NCBI GenBank assembly: GCA_902573755.1 | Contig: CACGLD010000003.1 | Span: forward strand, 1-63,172 | DNA from: an uncultured Pelagibacteraceae bacterium | Lineage (GTDB): Bacteria > Pseudomonadota > Alphaproteobacteria > Pelagibacterales > Pelagibacteraceae | DNA: 63,172 nucleotides | Direction: 5' to 3' | Shown here: positions 54,377 through 63,172 of the stretch, piece after piece | Position numbering within the stretch: the first letter of the stretch is position 1 | How the letters are laid out: each line of letters opens with the position of its first letter | Notes under the pieces: model-generated | Databases searched by the model: none | What the model was told of the DNA's origin: nothing | What the model saw: only the letters and a program-made list of their open reading frames with translations | Made by a program: the position numbers and the translations under genes

Positions 54377-55904
54377 AGTGTCTTGTCTTTGAAAAAAGAA
54401 GCACAGTACCAGTTTCATTTGCAAAATTAATTATCTCTTTATCTCTTATTGACCCGTAGGGCTGAACTACTGCTCTAACACCGGATTGAACTAATTTTTC
54501 AATACCATCTACAAAAGGAAAGAATGCATCTGAGGCAGCAACTAAATTATCATTCTGAAGATTAAATTTTTTCATTTTATTTATTGCTATTTGACAACTA
54601 TCCAATCTGCTTGGTTGACCAGAACCAATACCAACAGTGGTTTCGTTTGATGCTAATACTATTGCGTTTGATTTAACATATCTGCACACATTGAAAGCAA
54701 AAATAAGATCTTTGAGTTGTTTTGATGTTGGTTTTCTTTTAGAAACGATTTTAAAATTTTTAGTTGAAAATAAATTCAAGTCTTCTGATTGTATCATTAT
54801 ATTTTGGTTGAATGACACAAATTTAAGAAGTTCTTCTGATGAGTAATTTGTTCCATCAATTAGTCTTAAGTTTTTTTTAGCTTTTAATATTTTGATAGCA
54901 CTACTTTCAAATCCATTGGCGATAATTACTTCTAAAAATAATTTATTTAATTCTAAAGCTAAATTTTTAGTAATTTTAAAATTGCAAGAAACTATTCCAC
55001 CAAATGCACTTATAGGATCACAAGAAAGAGCAGATTTATAACTCTCTAAATGATCATTTTTAGTAGAAACTCCACATGGATTTGCATGTTTAACTATGAC
55101 TGTTCCTTTACCCTTTGGTAAAGATCTTGAGATTGTTAGAGCACTAAATATATCATTATAATTATTGTAACTTAGTTGTTTTCCATGAATTTGTTTTAAA
55201 TTTGTATTCGAACTATTTGAATAGATTGCACTTTGTTGATGAGGATTTTCTCCATATCTAAGTTGCTCGATTAGATTTCCATGAAAAATTTTTTTATCTG
55301 GAAAAATAGTATTTGTTTTTTTATTAAAATAATTTGAAATAACAGAGTCATAATAAGCTGTTTCAGTGAAAGCTATCCTTGATAACTTTTCTCTAAAACT
55401 CAAGGAAGTGGATCCTTTGAATTTTTTTAATTCTTCAATTAATTCCAAATACTGATCTGAGGAAGTTATTACAGTCACATCATTATAGTTTTTGGCTGCA
55501 GACCTAACCATTGTGGGACCGCCTACATCAATATTTTCTATAATTTTTTTATGATTTTTTGTTTTTTTAAGAGTGTTCTCAAATGGATAAAAATTAACAA
55601 CGACTAAATCAATATTCTCAAAACCATTATTTTTTAGATCTTTTAAGTGAGATTTTTTCTCTCTTTTATTTAAGATCCCTGCATGGATTTTTGGATGAAG
55701 AGTTTTTACTCTACCCTCTAAAATTTCAGGTGAATTGGTAAAATCAGAAACCTCTAAACATTTAAATTTTAATCTATTAATTTCTTTATATGTACCACCA
55801 GAGCTAATTATTTTAACTTTATTTTTTTTTAAAATATTTAATAACGGTTTTAAGTTACTTTTATCAGATACAGAAATAAGAGCTGTTTTGATTTTTTTCT
55901 TCAT
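54366..55904 (-). CDS. purH: Bifunctional AICAR formyltransferase/IMP cyclohydrolase
   Basis: The protein has 512 residues. N-terminal cyclohydrolase (MGS-like) domain with ALISVSDKSNL and SSGGTYKEI, then the formyltransferase with RYGENPHQ and KHANPCGVS. Last two steps of purine synthesis. Overlaps the heparinase-like gene by 1 bp; in alphaproteobacteria these two genes are usual neighbours. Confidence 0.97.
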   Translation of the reverse strand: MKKKIKTALISVSDKSNLKPLLNILKKNKVKIISSGGTYKEINRLKFKCLEVSDFTNSPEILEGRVKTLHPKIHAGILNKREKKSHLKDLKNNGFENIDLVVVNFYPFENTLKKTKNHKKIIENIDVGGPTMVRSAAKNYNDVTVITSSDQYLELIEELKKFKGSTSLSFREKLSRIAFTETAYYDSVISNYFNKKTNTIFPDKKIFHGNLIEQLRYGENPHQQSAIYSNSSNTNLKQIHGKQLSYNNYNDIFSALTISRSLPKGKGTVIVKHANPCGVSTKNDHLESYKSALSCDPISAFGGIVSCNFKITKNLALELNKLFLEVIIANGFESSAIKILKAKKNLRLIDGTNYSSEELLKFVSFNQNIMIQSEDLNLFSTKNFKIVSKRKPTSKQLKDLIFAFNVCRYVKSNAIVLASNETTVGIGSGQPSRLDSCQIAINKMKKFNLQNDNLVAASDAFFPFVDGIEKLVQSGVRAVVQPYGSIRDKEIINFANETGTVLLFSKTRHFRH

Positions 55905-57529
55905 TATAATTTATTGATCTCCCACTTTATTATTTGCTCTTTTTCATTATTTATTCCTGAGATAAAAATATTTTGGTTTTCTTTATATGAATTTTTATTA
56001 CCGAAATATAAACCATTATCAATATTTATATCAAAGTTATCACAACTAAACTTCCAACCTTCCTCATCTAATTCGATTAGTATAGATTTGTTATCTTGAG
56101 TTTTCATCACTTTTGAGCTTGGATCGAGATGAAATCTAATATCAAATTTAATTTCCTTATTAGGTGTTTTTCTAAATAACTTATCATAACCAATAAATTT
56201 CATTTGCTCTGGATAAAACTCAATCTCTCTCTCATAATTTATTCCAAACTTAATTAAATATCCATCATGTGTACCTGATATTTTCCAATAATTATTTTCA
56301 AAAACTACATTTTTTTTTGATACTTTCAGCCCTCTATCAATGACTAAACCTTTTTGATGCTTAGTAAAATTACAAGAAGAATAATCCTCAATTGTTAAAG
56401 CACAATGAAGAGAAGTGCTTTTTGATAATCTATTAAATTTATTATTTCTATCCGAGTAATAGCCAGCATTTGAAATTAATTTTTTTTCATTTGAAAATAT
56501 TTCAAAAGATAAGGCACCTGCTTGATAGTCTTTGGAAAAAGTCTTGTTAGGACTAGAACCTATATCAGCAGCAAGAATTATTTTTTTATTTTTAAGAATT
56601 GCATAACCACCAAGTTCATTAATTTGGTTTTTGAAAGTATAACCAAATCTTTTTAAATATTGATCAAATTCTTGATTTTCAGAAGAAAAATTACCGTTAA
56701 AAAAAATATCTTGCTTTATATTTTGCCAAATGAAAGCATAACTTGATCCTAAATAATAAATGGTCTCATCAATATATTCAGGAATTAAACTCTGAGATTC
56801 TTTAAACCACTCTCTAATAATTATAAAGTATTTTAAATAAAATATAAGTTGTCGAACATTTCTTGATTTTGTAAAGCCTTGATTGTCAATTGCGGATTTA
56901 ATGATATTTTTTAATAAATTCAATCCATTTACAAGATATTGTTTTTCATTTTTATAAGCTAATCCAGTTAAAATGATTGCGGCGCAACCAATCATCTTAT
57001 TTTCTACTTCTTTTGAGTTTTTGATCTCATTTAACAAATGATTAGTTTGTTTTTGAACCATATGGTCAAAAGTAGATCTGTAATCTTGATCACTATCTTC
57101 ATAAGTGAGTTGATGATTTGATAACCATGAAATAATTCTTTTTGCTGTCAAATCAAACTCCCAGCTTTCTTTTTGAAATTTATCGTTATTTGAAATCCAA
57201 TTTTTAATAACTGTTTGTGTAGTTTTTTTTGAAGATTTTAAATCTAAGCTGAAAAACCAAAAAAAATTATTTAATTTTTCATAATCTTTAGGACTCAAAT
57301 TGTTTTGCCAAATTGACTCAATAGCAAAATCTTCAATTTTATATTTTTTATTTTGGTATTTTATTATAGATGAAAGTAAATGGGGACTAGGCTTGTATTC
57401 AAAACTATTTTCAAAAGTTTTTGATATTTTTTTTTCATATAAATTTGAATTTTGATAAATTGAGATAAAACTTTTTTTTATATTAAAATAAAATTGACCT
57501 AAAATGCCTAAGGAATTTGTATTAATCAT
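55904..57529 (-). CDS. Heparinase II/III-like protein
   Basis: The protein has 541 residues. The N-terminal half is all-alpha (toroid-like, NFFWFFSLDLKS, ISWLSNHQLTYE), the second half all-beta (GALSFEIFSNEKKLISNAGY, TSLHCALTIEDYSSCNF), matching the heparinase II/III organisation in this conserved position between purH and rpe. Predicted polysaccharide lyase, but no signal peptide is seen, so a role in the cytoplasm or a missed export route must be considered. Substrate unknown. Confidence 0.78.
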   Translation of the reverse strand: MINTNSLGILGQFYFNIKKSFISIYQNSNLYEKKISKTFENSFEYKPSPHLLSSIIKYQNKKYKIEDFAIESIWQNNLSPKDYEKLNNFFWFFSLDLKSSKKTTQTVIKNWISNNDKFQKESWEFDLTAKRIISWLSNHQLTYEDSDQDYRSTFDHMVQKQTNHLLNEIKNSKEVENKMIGCAAIILTGLAYKNEKQYLVNGLNLLKNIIKSAIDNQGFTKSRNVRQLIFYLKYFIIIREWFKESQSLIPEYIDETIYYLGSSYAFIWQNIKQDIFFNGNFSSENQEFDQYLKRFGYTFKNQINELGGYAILKNKKIILAADIGSSPNKTFSKDYQAGALSFEIFSNEKKLISNAGYYSDRNNKFNRLSKSTSLHCALTIEDYSSCNFTKHQKGLVIDRGLKVSKKNVVFENNYWKISGTHDGYLIKFGINYEREIEFYPEQMKFIGYDKLFRKTPNKEIKFDIRFHLDPSSKVMKTQDNKSILIELDEEGWKFSCDNFDINIDNGLYFGNKNSYKENQNIFISGINNEKEQIIKWEINKL

Positions 57530-57533
57530 TAAC

Positions 57534-58193
57534 TTATTTTAATTTTAATAAATTAATATTTTTCTTTATATCTCCATCATTACTTTTGAACACTGTAGTA
57601 CCAGAAACAAGAATGTTAGCACCGGCATCAATTGCACTTTTGCAGTTGTCAAAATTGACTCCACCATCAATTTCTATGTCAAAATCTAAATTTTTTTGCT
57701 CTTTTATTTTTTTTAATTCTTTAATTTTATCTAAAACTTCTGGCATAAATTTTTGCCCCCCAAATCCAGGATTTACACTCATAATTAAGACTAAATCTAT
57801 TTGATCTAATAAATCTATTATTAAATCAATTTTAGTTTCGGGATTAAGCGAAACCCCAACATTTTTATTTTTTTCTTTAATTTTTTTAATTGAATTTTCT
57901 AAATTATCAGTTGCTTCAGGATGAATAGTAATAATATCTGCTCCCGCATCAGCGTAAGCATCTATATATTTATGAACAGGTGATATCATCAAATGAACGT
58001 CAAATTTTAATGAACAATGTTTTCGAAGAGCTTTAATTACAGGTGGCCCTATTGTTAGGTTTGGTACAAAATGACCATCCATTACATCCACATGAATCAT
58101 ATCAGCTCCACCTTCTTCAAGTCTTTTAATTTCTGAACCTAATTGACTAAAGTCAGCTGATAAAATTGATGGTGAAACTTGTATATTTTTCAT
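57534..58193 (-). CDS. rpe: Ribulose-phosphate 3-epimerase
   Basis: The protein has 219 residues, a TIM barrel. SPSILSADFSQLGSEI near 8, HVDVMDGHFVPNLTIGPPVI (His/Asp metal ligands), VHLMISP, SVNPGFGGQKFMP and DGGVNFDN are family signatures. Interconverts ribulose 5-phosphate and xylulose 5-phosphate. 4 bp upstream of the heparinase-like gene. Confidence 0.98.
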   Translation of the reverse strand: MKNIQVSPSILSADFSQLGSEIKRLEEGGADMIHVDVMDGHFVPNLTIGPPVIKALRKHCSLKFDVHLMISPVHKYIDAYADAGADIITIHPEATDNLENSIKKIKEKNKNVGVSLNPETKIDLIIDLLDQIDLVLIMSVNPGFGGQKFMPEVLDKIKELKKIKEQKNLDFDIEIDGGVNFDNCKSAIDAGANILVSGTTVFKSNDGDIKKNINLLKLK

Positions 58194-58227
58194 TGATTGT
58201 TAGTTTAACTAGTATCAATTTTAAAAA

Positions 58228-58578
58228 TTAAAATGAATTAAAAAATTGATAAATTTGTCTAGAAATTTCACTCTCTAAAGGAAATGACAACATTCCCATC
58301 ACCGAATAGCCTAAGATCCAAGGCATTAGATAAAATCTAATCATGTAGAAAAACCAAGCAACATACAAGGGTACCAATGGCCCAATGATAAATGAGGGTG
58401 TGATTGGTTTAAATAATTTAATTAAAGGGTTTGTATATTTCACAAATACTTTCATGAAAAAGAATTGCGAGTCTTCTCTTTGAAAAATATTCATCGCTAC
58501 TCTTCCAATAAGGGTCCACATGATGATCCCAAGCAAATAATCAATAAAATATATTAAAGGATGAAAATTTGCCGACAT
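58228..58578 (-). CDS. YggT-like membrane protein
   Basis: The protein has 116 residues with two or three hydrophobic segments (about 8-26, 65-80, 82-100). KVFVKYTNPLIKLFKPITP resembles the YggT core (TxPLLxPIRRxxP), suggesting the YggT family, but the N-terminal half has an additional stretch. Inner membrane; function unknown. 34 bp upstream of rpe. Confidence 0.55.
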   Translation of the reverse strand: MSANFHPLIYFIDYLLGIIMWTLIGRVAMNIFQREDSQFFFMKVFVKYTNPLIKLFKPITPSFIIGPLVPLYVAWFFYMIRFYLMPWILGYSVMGMLSFPLESEISRQIYQFFNSF

Positions 58579-58606
58579 TCAAAATTTATATTGGAAAACG
58601 TATTGA

Positions 58607-58640
58607 AATAAAAGGGGCGAAATTAATCGCCCCTTTAAAA
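58607..58640 (-). terminator. Intrinsic terminator after the SSS symporter
   Basis: A perfect 10-bp stem AAAGGGGCGA (58611-58620) / TCGCCCCTTT (58627-58636) with an AATTAA loop, followed on the minus strand by TTTTATTTC. Ends transcription of the symporter operon before it reaches the YggT-like gene. Confidence 0.88.
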
Positions 58641-58646
58641 GATTAT

Positions 58647-60458
58647 TTAGTGTGATTTACCAAGGATTGTTTTACCACTCGGTACACGTACGTCATCAAC
58701 CATTTTTTGAGTAGCTTTATCTGGTTCTGCAGTCATTAAACTAACTACCACCATCAAAACTAAACTAACAGCTGATCCGAAGATACCAAATGTTAACTGT
58801 GTAATTCCTAGGAATCCACTTCCACCAGTTCGTACCCAAATTAAGTACCATGCACCGGCGATTAGACCACCTAGCATACCAGCAACTGCACCTTGTCTAT
58901 TAGCTCTCTTCCACCATACACCAAGTACAAGTGGGAAGAACAATCCAGACATCGCAAAATCAAATGCCCAGATAACCGAACCTAAGATTCCTTGAATCTC
59001 CATTGCTGCAATAGTTGCTCCAGCAAAACCAATTACTACAAGTAATACCCTTGCAACAAGTAGTCTTTTTGCAGTTTCCGCTTTTGGATCAATGATCTTA
59101 TAGTAAACATCATGTGATATAGCGTTTGCAATCGCTAGAATCAAACCATCGGCAGTAGACATGGCAGCCGCCATACCTCCTGCAGCAACTAGACCTGAAA
59201 TTACATATGGTAATCCAGCTATCTCTGGTGTTGCTAATACAACGGCTTTACCACCCATGAAGAACTCATTTAATTCAAGAGTTCCATTTCCGTTAAAGTC
59301 GCTGATAAACATTAGGTTTGCTTGGTTCCAGTTTTGGTACCAATCTATCGCTTCCACTTCTGCAAATGTCTTACCGATAATACCAGTTGGTAAATTCGGG
59401 TCGATCAATGATAACTTAGATAATGTAGCTAACATTGGAGCAGAAGAATAAAGTAGGAAGATAAAGAACAATGACCAACCTACTGATTTTCTAGCTGCTT
59501 TTACACTTGGAGTAGTAAAGTATCTCATCATCACGTGCGGTAATGAAGCTGTTCCCATCATCATCGCTAATGCTAATGAAATAAATGCCCAAGGTGTAGC
59601 GTTCACTGCAGAGTGAGCTTTAGTTATTCCTGCTAAGCCTTTAGGTACTGATTTTAGATCAGCAGCCGCGTTTTTAACAAAACCGAACTGTTGTTCTAAT
59701 TCACCAATTCTAGCTACCTCGTCAGCTAACATAAAGTGAGGGAAGAAACCCGCACCCATTTTGTTACTGATCCAGAATACTGGAAGTAGGTAAGCTATAA
59801 TAAGTACGATATATTGTGCAACCTGTGTCCAAGTTACCCCTCTCATACCACCTAACATTGAACATAATAAAATACTTATTAGTCCAACATAAACTGCGTA
59901 TTGGAATGGGATATCAAGTGCAACAGATGCAATAGTACCCGTAGCGTTAATTTGTGCAGTCACATAAGTAAATGAAGCAACAGTTAAAACTACCACTGCG
60001 CTAAATCTAGCTAAATTACCACCGTATCTAGTACCTATAAAATCTGGAACTGTATAACAGCCAAATTTTCTTAAGTATGGTGCTAATAAAGATGCAACAA
60101 GCACGTAACCACCAGTCCAACCAACAAGTAGAGCCATATAGCCGTAACCTTTAAAGTAGATACCACCCGCCATCGCAACGAATGAAGCACCAGACATCCA
60201 GTCTGCTGCAGTCGCCATTCCGTTGAAGACTGTTGGTACTTGCCTACCAGCTACGTAATATGCATCTGCTTGGGCTGTTCTTGATAGCCAACCGATTAAT
60301 GCATAGATGAATACAGTAAATGCAACGAAAGCGATACCAATCGCTTTTGCAGTCATACCCATCTGTTCAGCAATTGCCATGATGATTATGAAACCTATAA
60401 ATCCTCCAGTATAGATTCCATAAACCTTAGGCAAATTATCTATGAAATTACCTTTCAT
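58647..60458 (-). CDS. Sodium:solute symporter (SSS family, VC_2705/ActP-like), acetate or related carboxylate
   Basis: The protein has 603 residues with about 13 membrane helices. YYVAGRQVPTVFNGMATAAD and DFIGTRYGG are SSS-family (ActP-like) signatures; a long loop near 375-410 contains DFNGNGTLELNE (387-398), a complete EF-hand-type calcium loop. The 1-bp overlap with DUF4212 and proximity of acs point to uptake of acetate or another short carboxylate. Codons are G/C-richer than in neighbours and a terminator follows, as expected for a highly expressed transporter. Confidence 0.9.
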   Translation of the reverse strand: MKGNFIDNLPKVYGIYTGGFIGFIIIMAIAEQMGMTAKAIGIAFVAFTVFIYALIGWLSRTAQADAYYVAGRQVPTVFNGMATAADWMSGASFVAMAGGIYFKGYGYMALLVGWTGGYVLVASLLAPYLRKFGCYTVPDFIGTRYGGNLARFSAVVVLTVASFTYVTAQINATGTIASVALDIPFQYAVYVGLISILLCSMLGGMRGVTWTQVAQYIVLIIAYLLPVFWISNKMGAGFFPHFMLADEVARIGELEQQFGFVKNAAADLKSVPKGLAGITKAHSAVNATPWAFISLALAMMMGTASLPHVMMRYFTTPSVKAARKSVGWSLFFIFLLYSSAPMLATLSKLSLIDPNLPTGIIGKTFAEVEAIDWYQNWNQANLMFISDFNGNGTLELNEFFMGGKAVVLATPEIAGLPYVISGLVAAGGMAAAMSTADGLILAIANAISHDVYYKIIDPKAETAKRLLVARVLLVVIGFAGATIAAMEIQGILGSVIWAFDFAMSGLFFPLVLGVWWKRANRQGAVAGMLGGLIAGAWYLIWVRTGGSGFLGITQLTFGIFGSAVSLVLMVVVSLMTAEPDKATQKMVDDVRVPSGKTILGKSH

Positions 60459-60718
60459 TATTCGTCCTCTCTTTCGCTAAAGCCGAACTCTTCATCGATT
60501 TTTTCTTGTCTATTCGCAAACCAGAAAATTAGGATTACGAAAGCACCAAGAGATCCCTGACATGTAAACCAATATGTCCACGGATAACCGAAAGGTCCTG
60601 TGACCTCGTTCATTTCAGCTCCAAAGAGAAAGATGCCAATTGAGAAAACAAACCAGATTGCTAATGTTATAAATAACAATCCTCTGGTTTTTTCCCAGTG
60701 TTTTTGTTGATTTGACAT
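60458..60718 (-). CDS. DUF4212 symporter small subunit
   Basis: The protein has 86 residues with two helices at about 12-32 and 45-66 (GLLFITLAIWFVFSIGIFLF, GSLGAFVILIFWFAN), conserved GPFGYPWTYWFTCQGS between. This is the small partner that accompanies VC_2705-type SSS symporters. Good ribosome binding site GAGAGGT. First gene of the uptake operon. Confidence 0.93.
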   Translation of the reverse strand: MSNQQKHWEKTRGLLFITLAIWFVFSIGIFLFGAEMNEVTGPFGYPWTYWFTCQGSLGAFVILIFWFANRQEKIDEEFGFSEREDE

Positions 60719-60853
60719 TTATACCTCTCTATTTAGTTATAACTGGGTAAAACCATAACCATTATGAGAGCTTTGAAAACCCTAAAAATTGATCATATTA
60801 GGTACTTATTTACTTACTTTTTTAAGATATAATTGGCGCACTTACAAATTAAC
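60719..60853. promoter_or_regulatory. Divergent intergenic region, DUF4212 / hypothetical
   Basis: 135 bp holding promoters for both directions. To the right, TATAAT at 60828-60833 has a weak -35 and would start near 60840, before the ATG at 60854. To the left, a perfect palindrome AGTTATAACT (60735-60744) lies 17 bp before the DUF4212 start, a possible operator. No RNA gene seen. Confidence 0.4.
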
Positions 60854-61473
60854 ATGCGAAAATACAAATTAACTTGGAGAGATATAAAACTTGAGGATTT
60901 CAAAACATATTTATTCGCTATGTTTAAGGCGTTTATTCCAAAGAAAAAAATAAAAACTTTAGATGAATTAGAGCAGTTTATTCAAACTAAATCTGCATGG
61001 GCCACTCAAGTTACTTTATATAATTATTTAAAAACTAGAATGGGAACAAGATACGTTCTTCATTTTGATAACGATGAATTTATGTCATCAGTAAATCTTG
61101 CTAAATGGAATATTTATTCAGTTGCATTGCAAGATTTAACTTTTTTTACTTTTTCATATTTAAAAGTTAATTTTAATTATCAGGATATTCATAAAGCAAA
61201 CGAAATTTTTAATAAAATTTTAGATGATGAAATTTCTAATAAGATGCCATTAGATATTATTGATGAAGCAAGAAAAAGTTTTGATGAAAGATTAAAGAAA
61301 ATAAATTGGGATGGTTATTATCAAGACTTACCTTTCAATCCTAGTGCGCTCTCATTATATAAATGGGCTCCGATTGCAGATGAATTAAAAACTTTAGATC
61401 GTAAGATTGTTTTAAATTCGATGATTTTAAAATGGGATGTTGTTAAACAAGAGTTTAAAGATTTAATTCAGTT

Positions 61474-61477
<4 letters not shown>
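60854..61477 (+). CDS. Conserved-looking protein of unknown function
   Basis: ATG at 60854 chosen (207 residues), since TATAAT overlaps the in-frame TTG at 60833. Not recognised. Soluble, largely helical, rich in aromatic residues ([54 protein letters not shown]), no signal peptide, membrane helix or Cys cluster. Stands between the carboxylate uptake operon and acs, convergent with acs and sharing its stop on TTAA, so a link to acetate metabolism is possible but unsupported. Confidence 0.75.

Positions 61478-63172
<1,695 letters not shown>

Overview
The window is a dense, AT-rich chromosomal segment (roughly 30% GC by eye) from a streamlined alphaproteobacterium, most likely SAR11 ('Candidatus Pelagibacter'). 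Evidence: median intergenic gaps of only a few bases, overlapping genes on the same and opposite strands, TAA-dominated stops, Lys/Asn/Ile-rich proteins of normal alphaproteobacterial families, and gene order typical of the alphaproteobacterial origin region. There is no stretch over 300 bases without a gene, and I see no insertion sequence, prophage, CRISPR array or rRNA.

Layout. 1-5.2 kb: end of a polysaccharide deacetylase, then a minus-strand run (Bax-like glucosaminidase, Nfu iron-sulfur scaffold, trpS, murJ). 5.2-10.7 kb: malic enzyme maeB, BON lipoprotein, rsmI, LpoA-like lipoprotein/periplasmic binding protein, rdgB. 10.7-17.8 kb: heat-shock cluster grpE-dnaK-dnaJ followed by a DUF2061 protein, dapB, nth, a PfkB kinase and a 2OG-Fe(II) oxygenase-like protein. 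17.8-21.2 kb: a hidden 42-residue ArfA-like ribosome rescue factor, an OmpR-type regulator with a degenerate receiver, a YkuD L,D-transpeptidase, yggS, a degenerate ThiE/TenI protein and a porin. 21.4-26.0 kb: DUF3576 lipoprotein, leuS, lptE, holA.

26.0-40.6 kb is the replication-origin neighbourhood. Minus strand: parB, parA, rsmG (carrying a perfect parS site), mnmG, mnmE, rho, hemJ, hemH, hemE. Plus strand: ppsR, maf, aroE, coaE, dnaQ; then secB, fxsA and a Tim44-domain protein. The 268-bp gap between hemE and ppsR is, by synteny with Caulobacter and Rickettsia, the probable oriC. It has a cluster of DnaA-box-like sites, two exact TTAA-N7-TTAA (CtrA-type) boxes, and gene polarity that diverges from it.

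40.6-53.9 kb: Smr protein, a sulfotransferase, hslUV, the histidine operon hisB-hisH-(FkbM methyltransferase)-hisA-hisF-hisE with HIT and GNAT genes, lolA, ftsK, a UbiH-type monooxygenase, a Lon-N protein and a second paralogous sulfotransferase. 53.9-58.6 kb: tRNA-Gly(GCC) fused at operon level to a pterin carbinolamine dehydratase, then purH, a heparinase-like protein, rpe and a YggT-like protein. 58.6-63.2 kb: a carboxylate uptake module (DUF4212 small subunit plus SSS symporter) next to acetyl-CoA synthetase (acs, cut by the window end), with an unrecognised protein between.

Most genes are housekeeping. What stands out is mainly regulatory and architectural: the origin and parS, three RpoH-like promoters with identical spacing upstream of grpE, dnaK and hslVU (two predicting leaderless mRNAs), head-to-head start codons sharing CATATG, interlocked convergent stop codons on TTAA/CTAA, a tRNA-mRNA dicistron, and surface-modification genes inserted into conserved operons.
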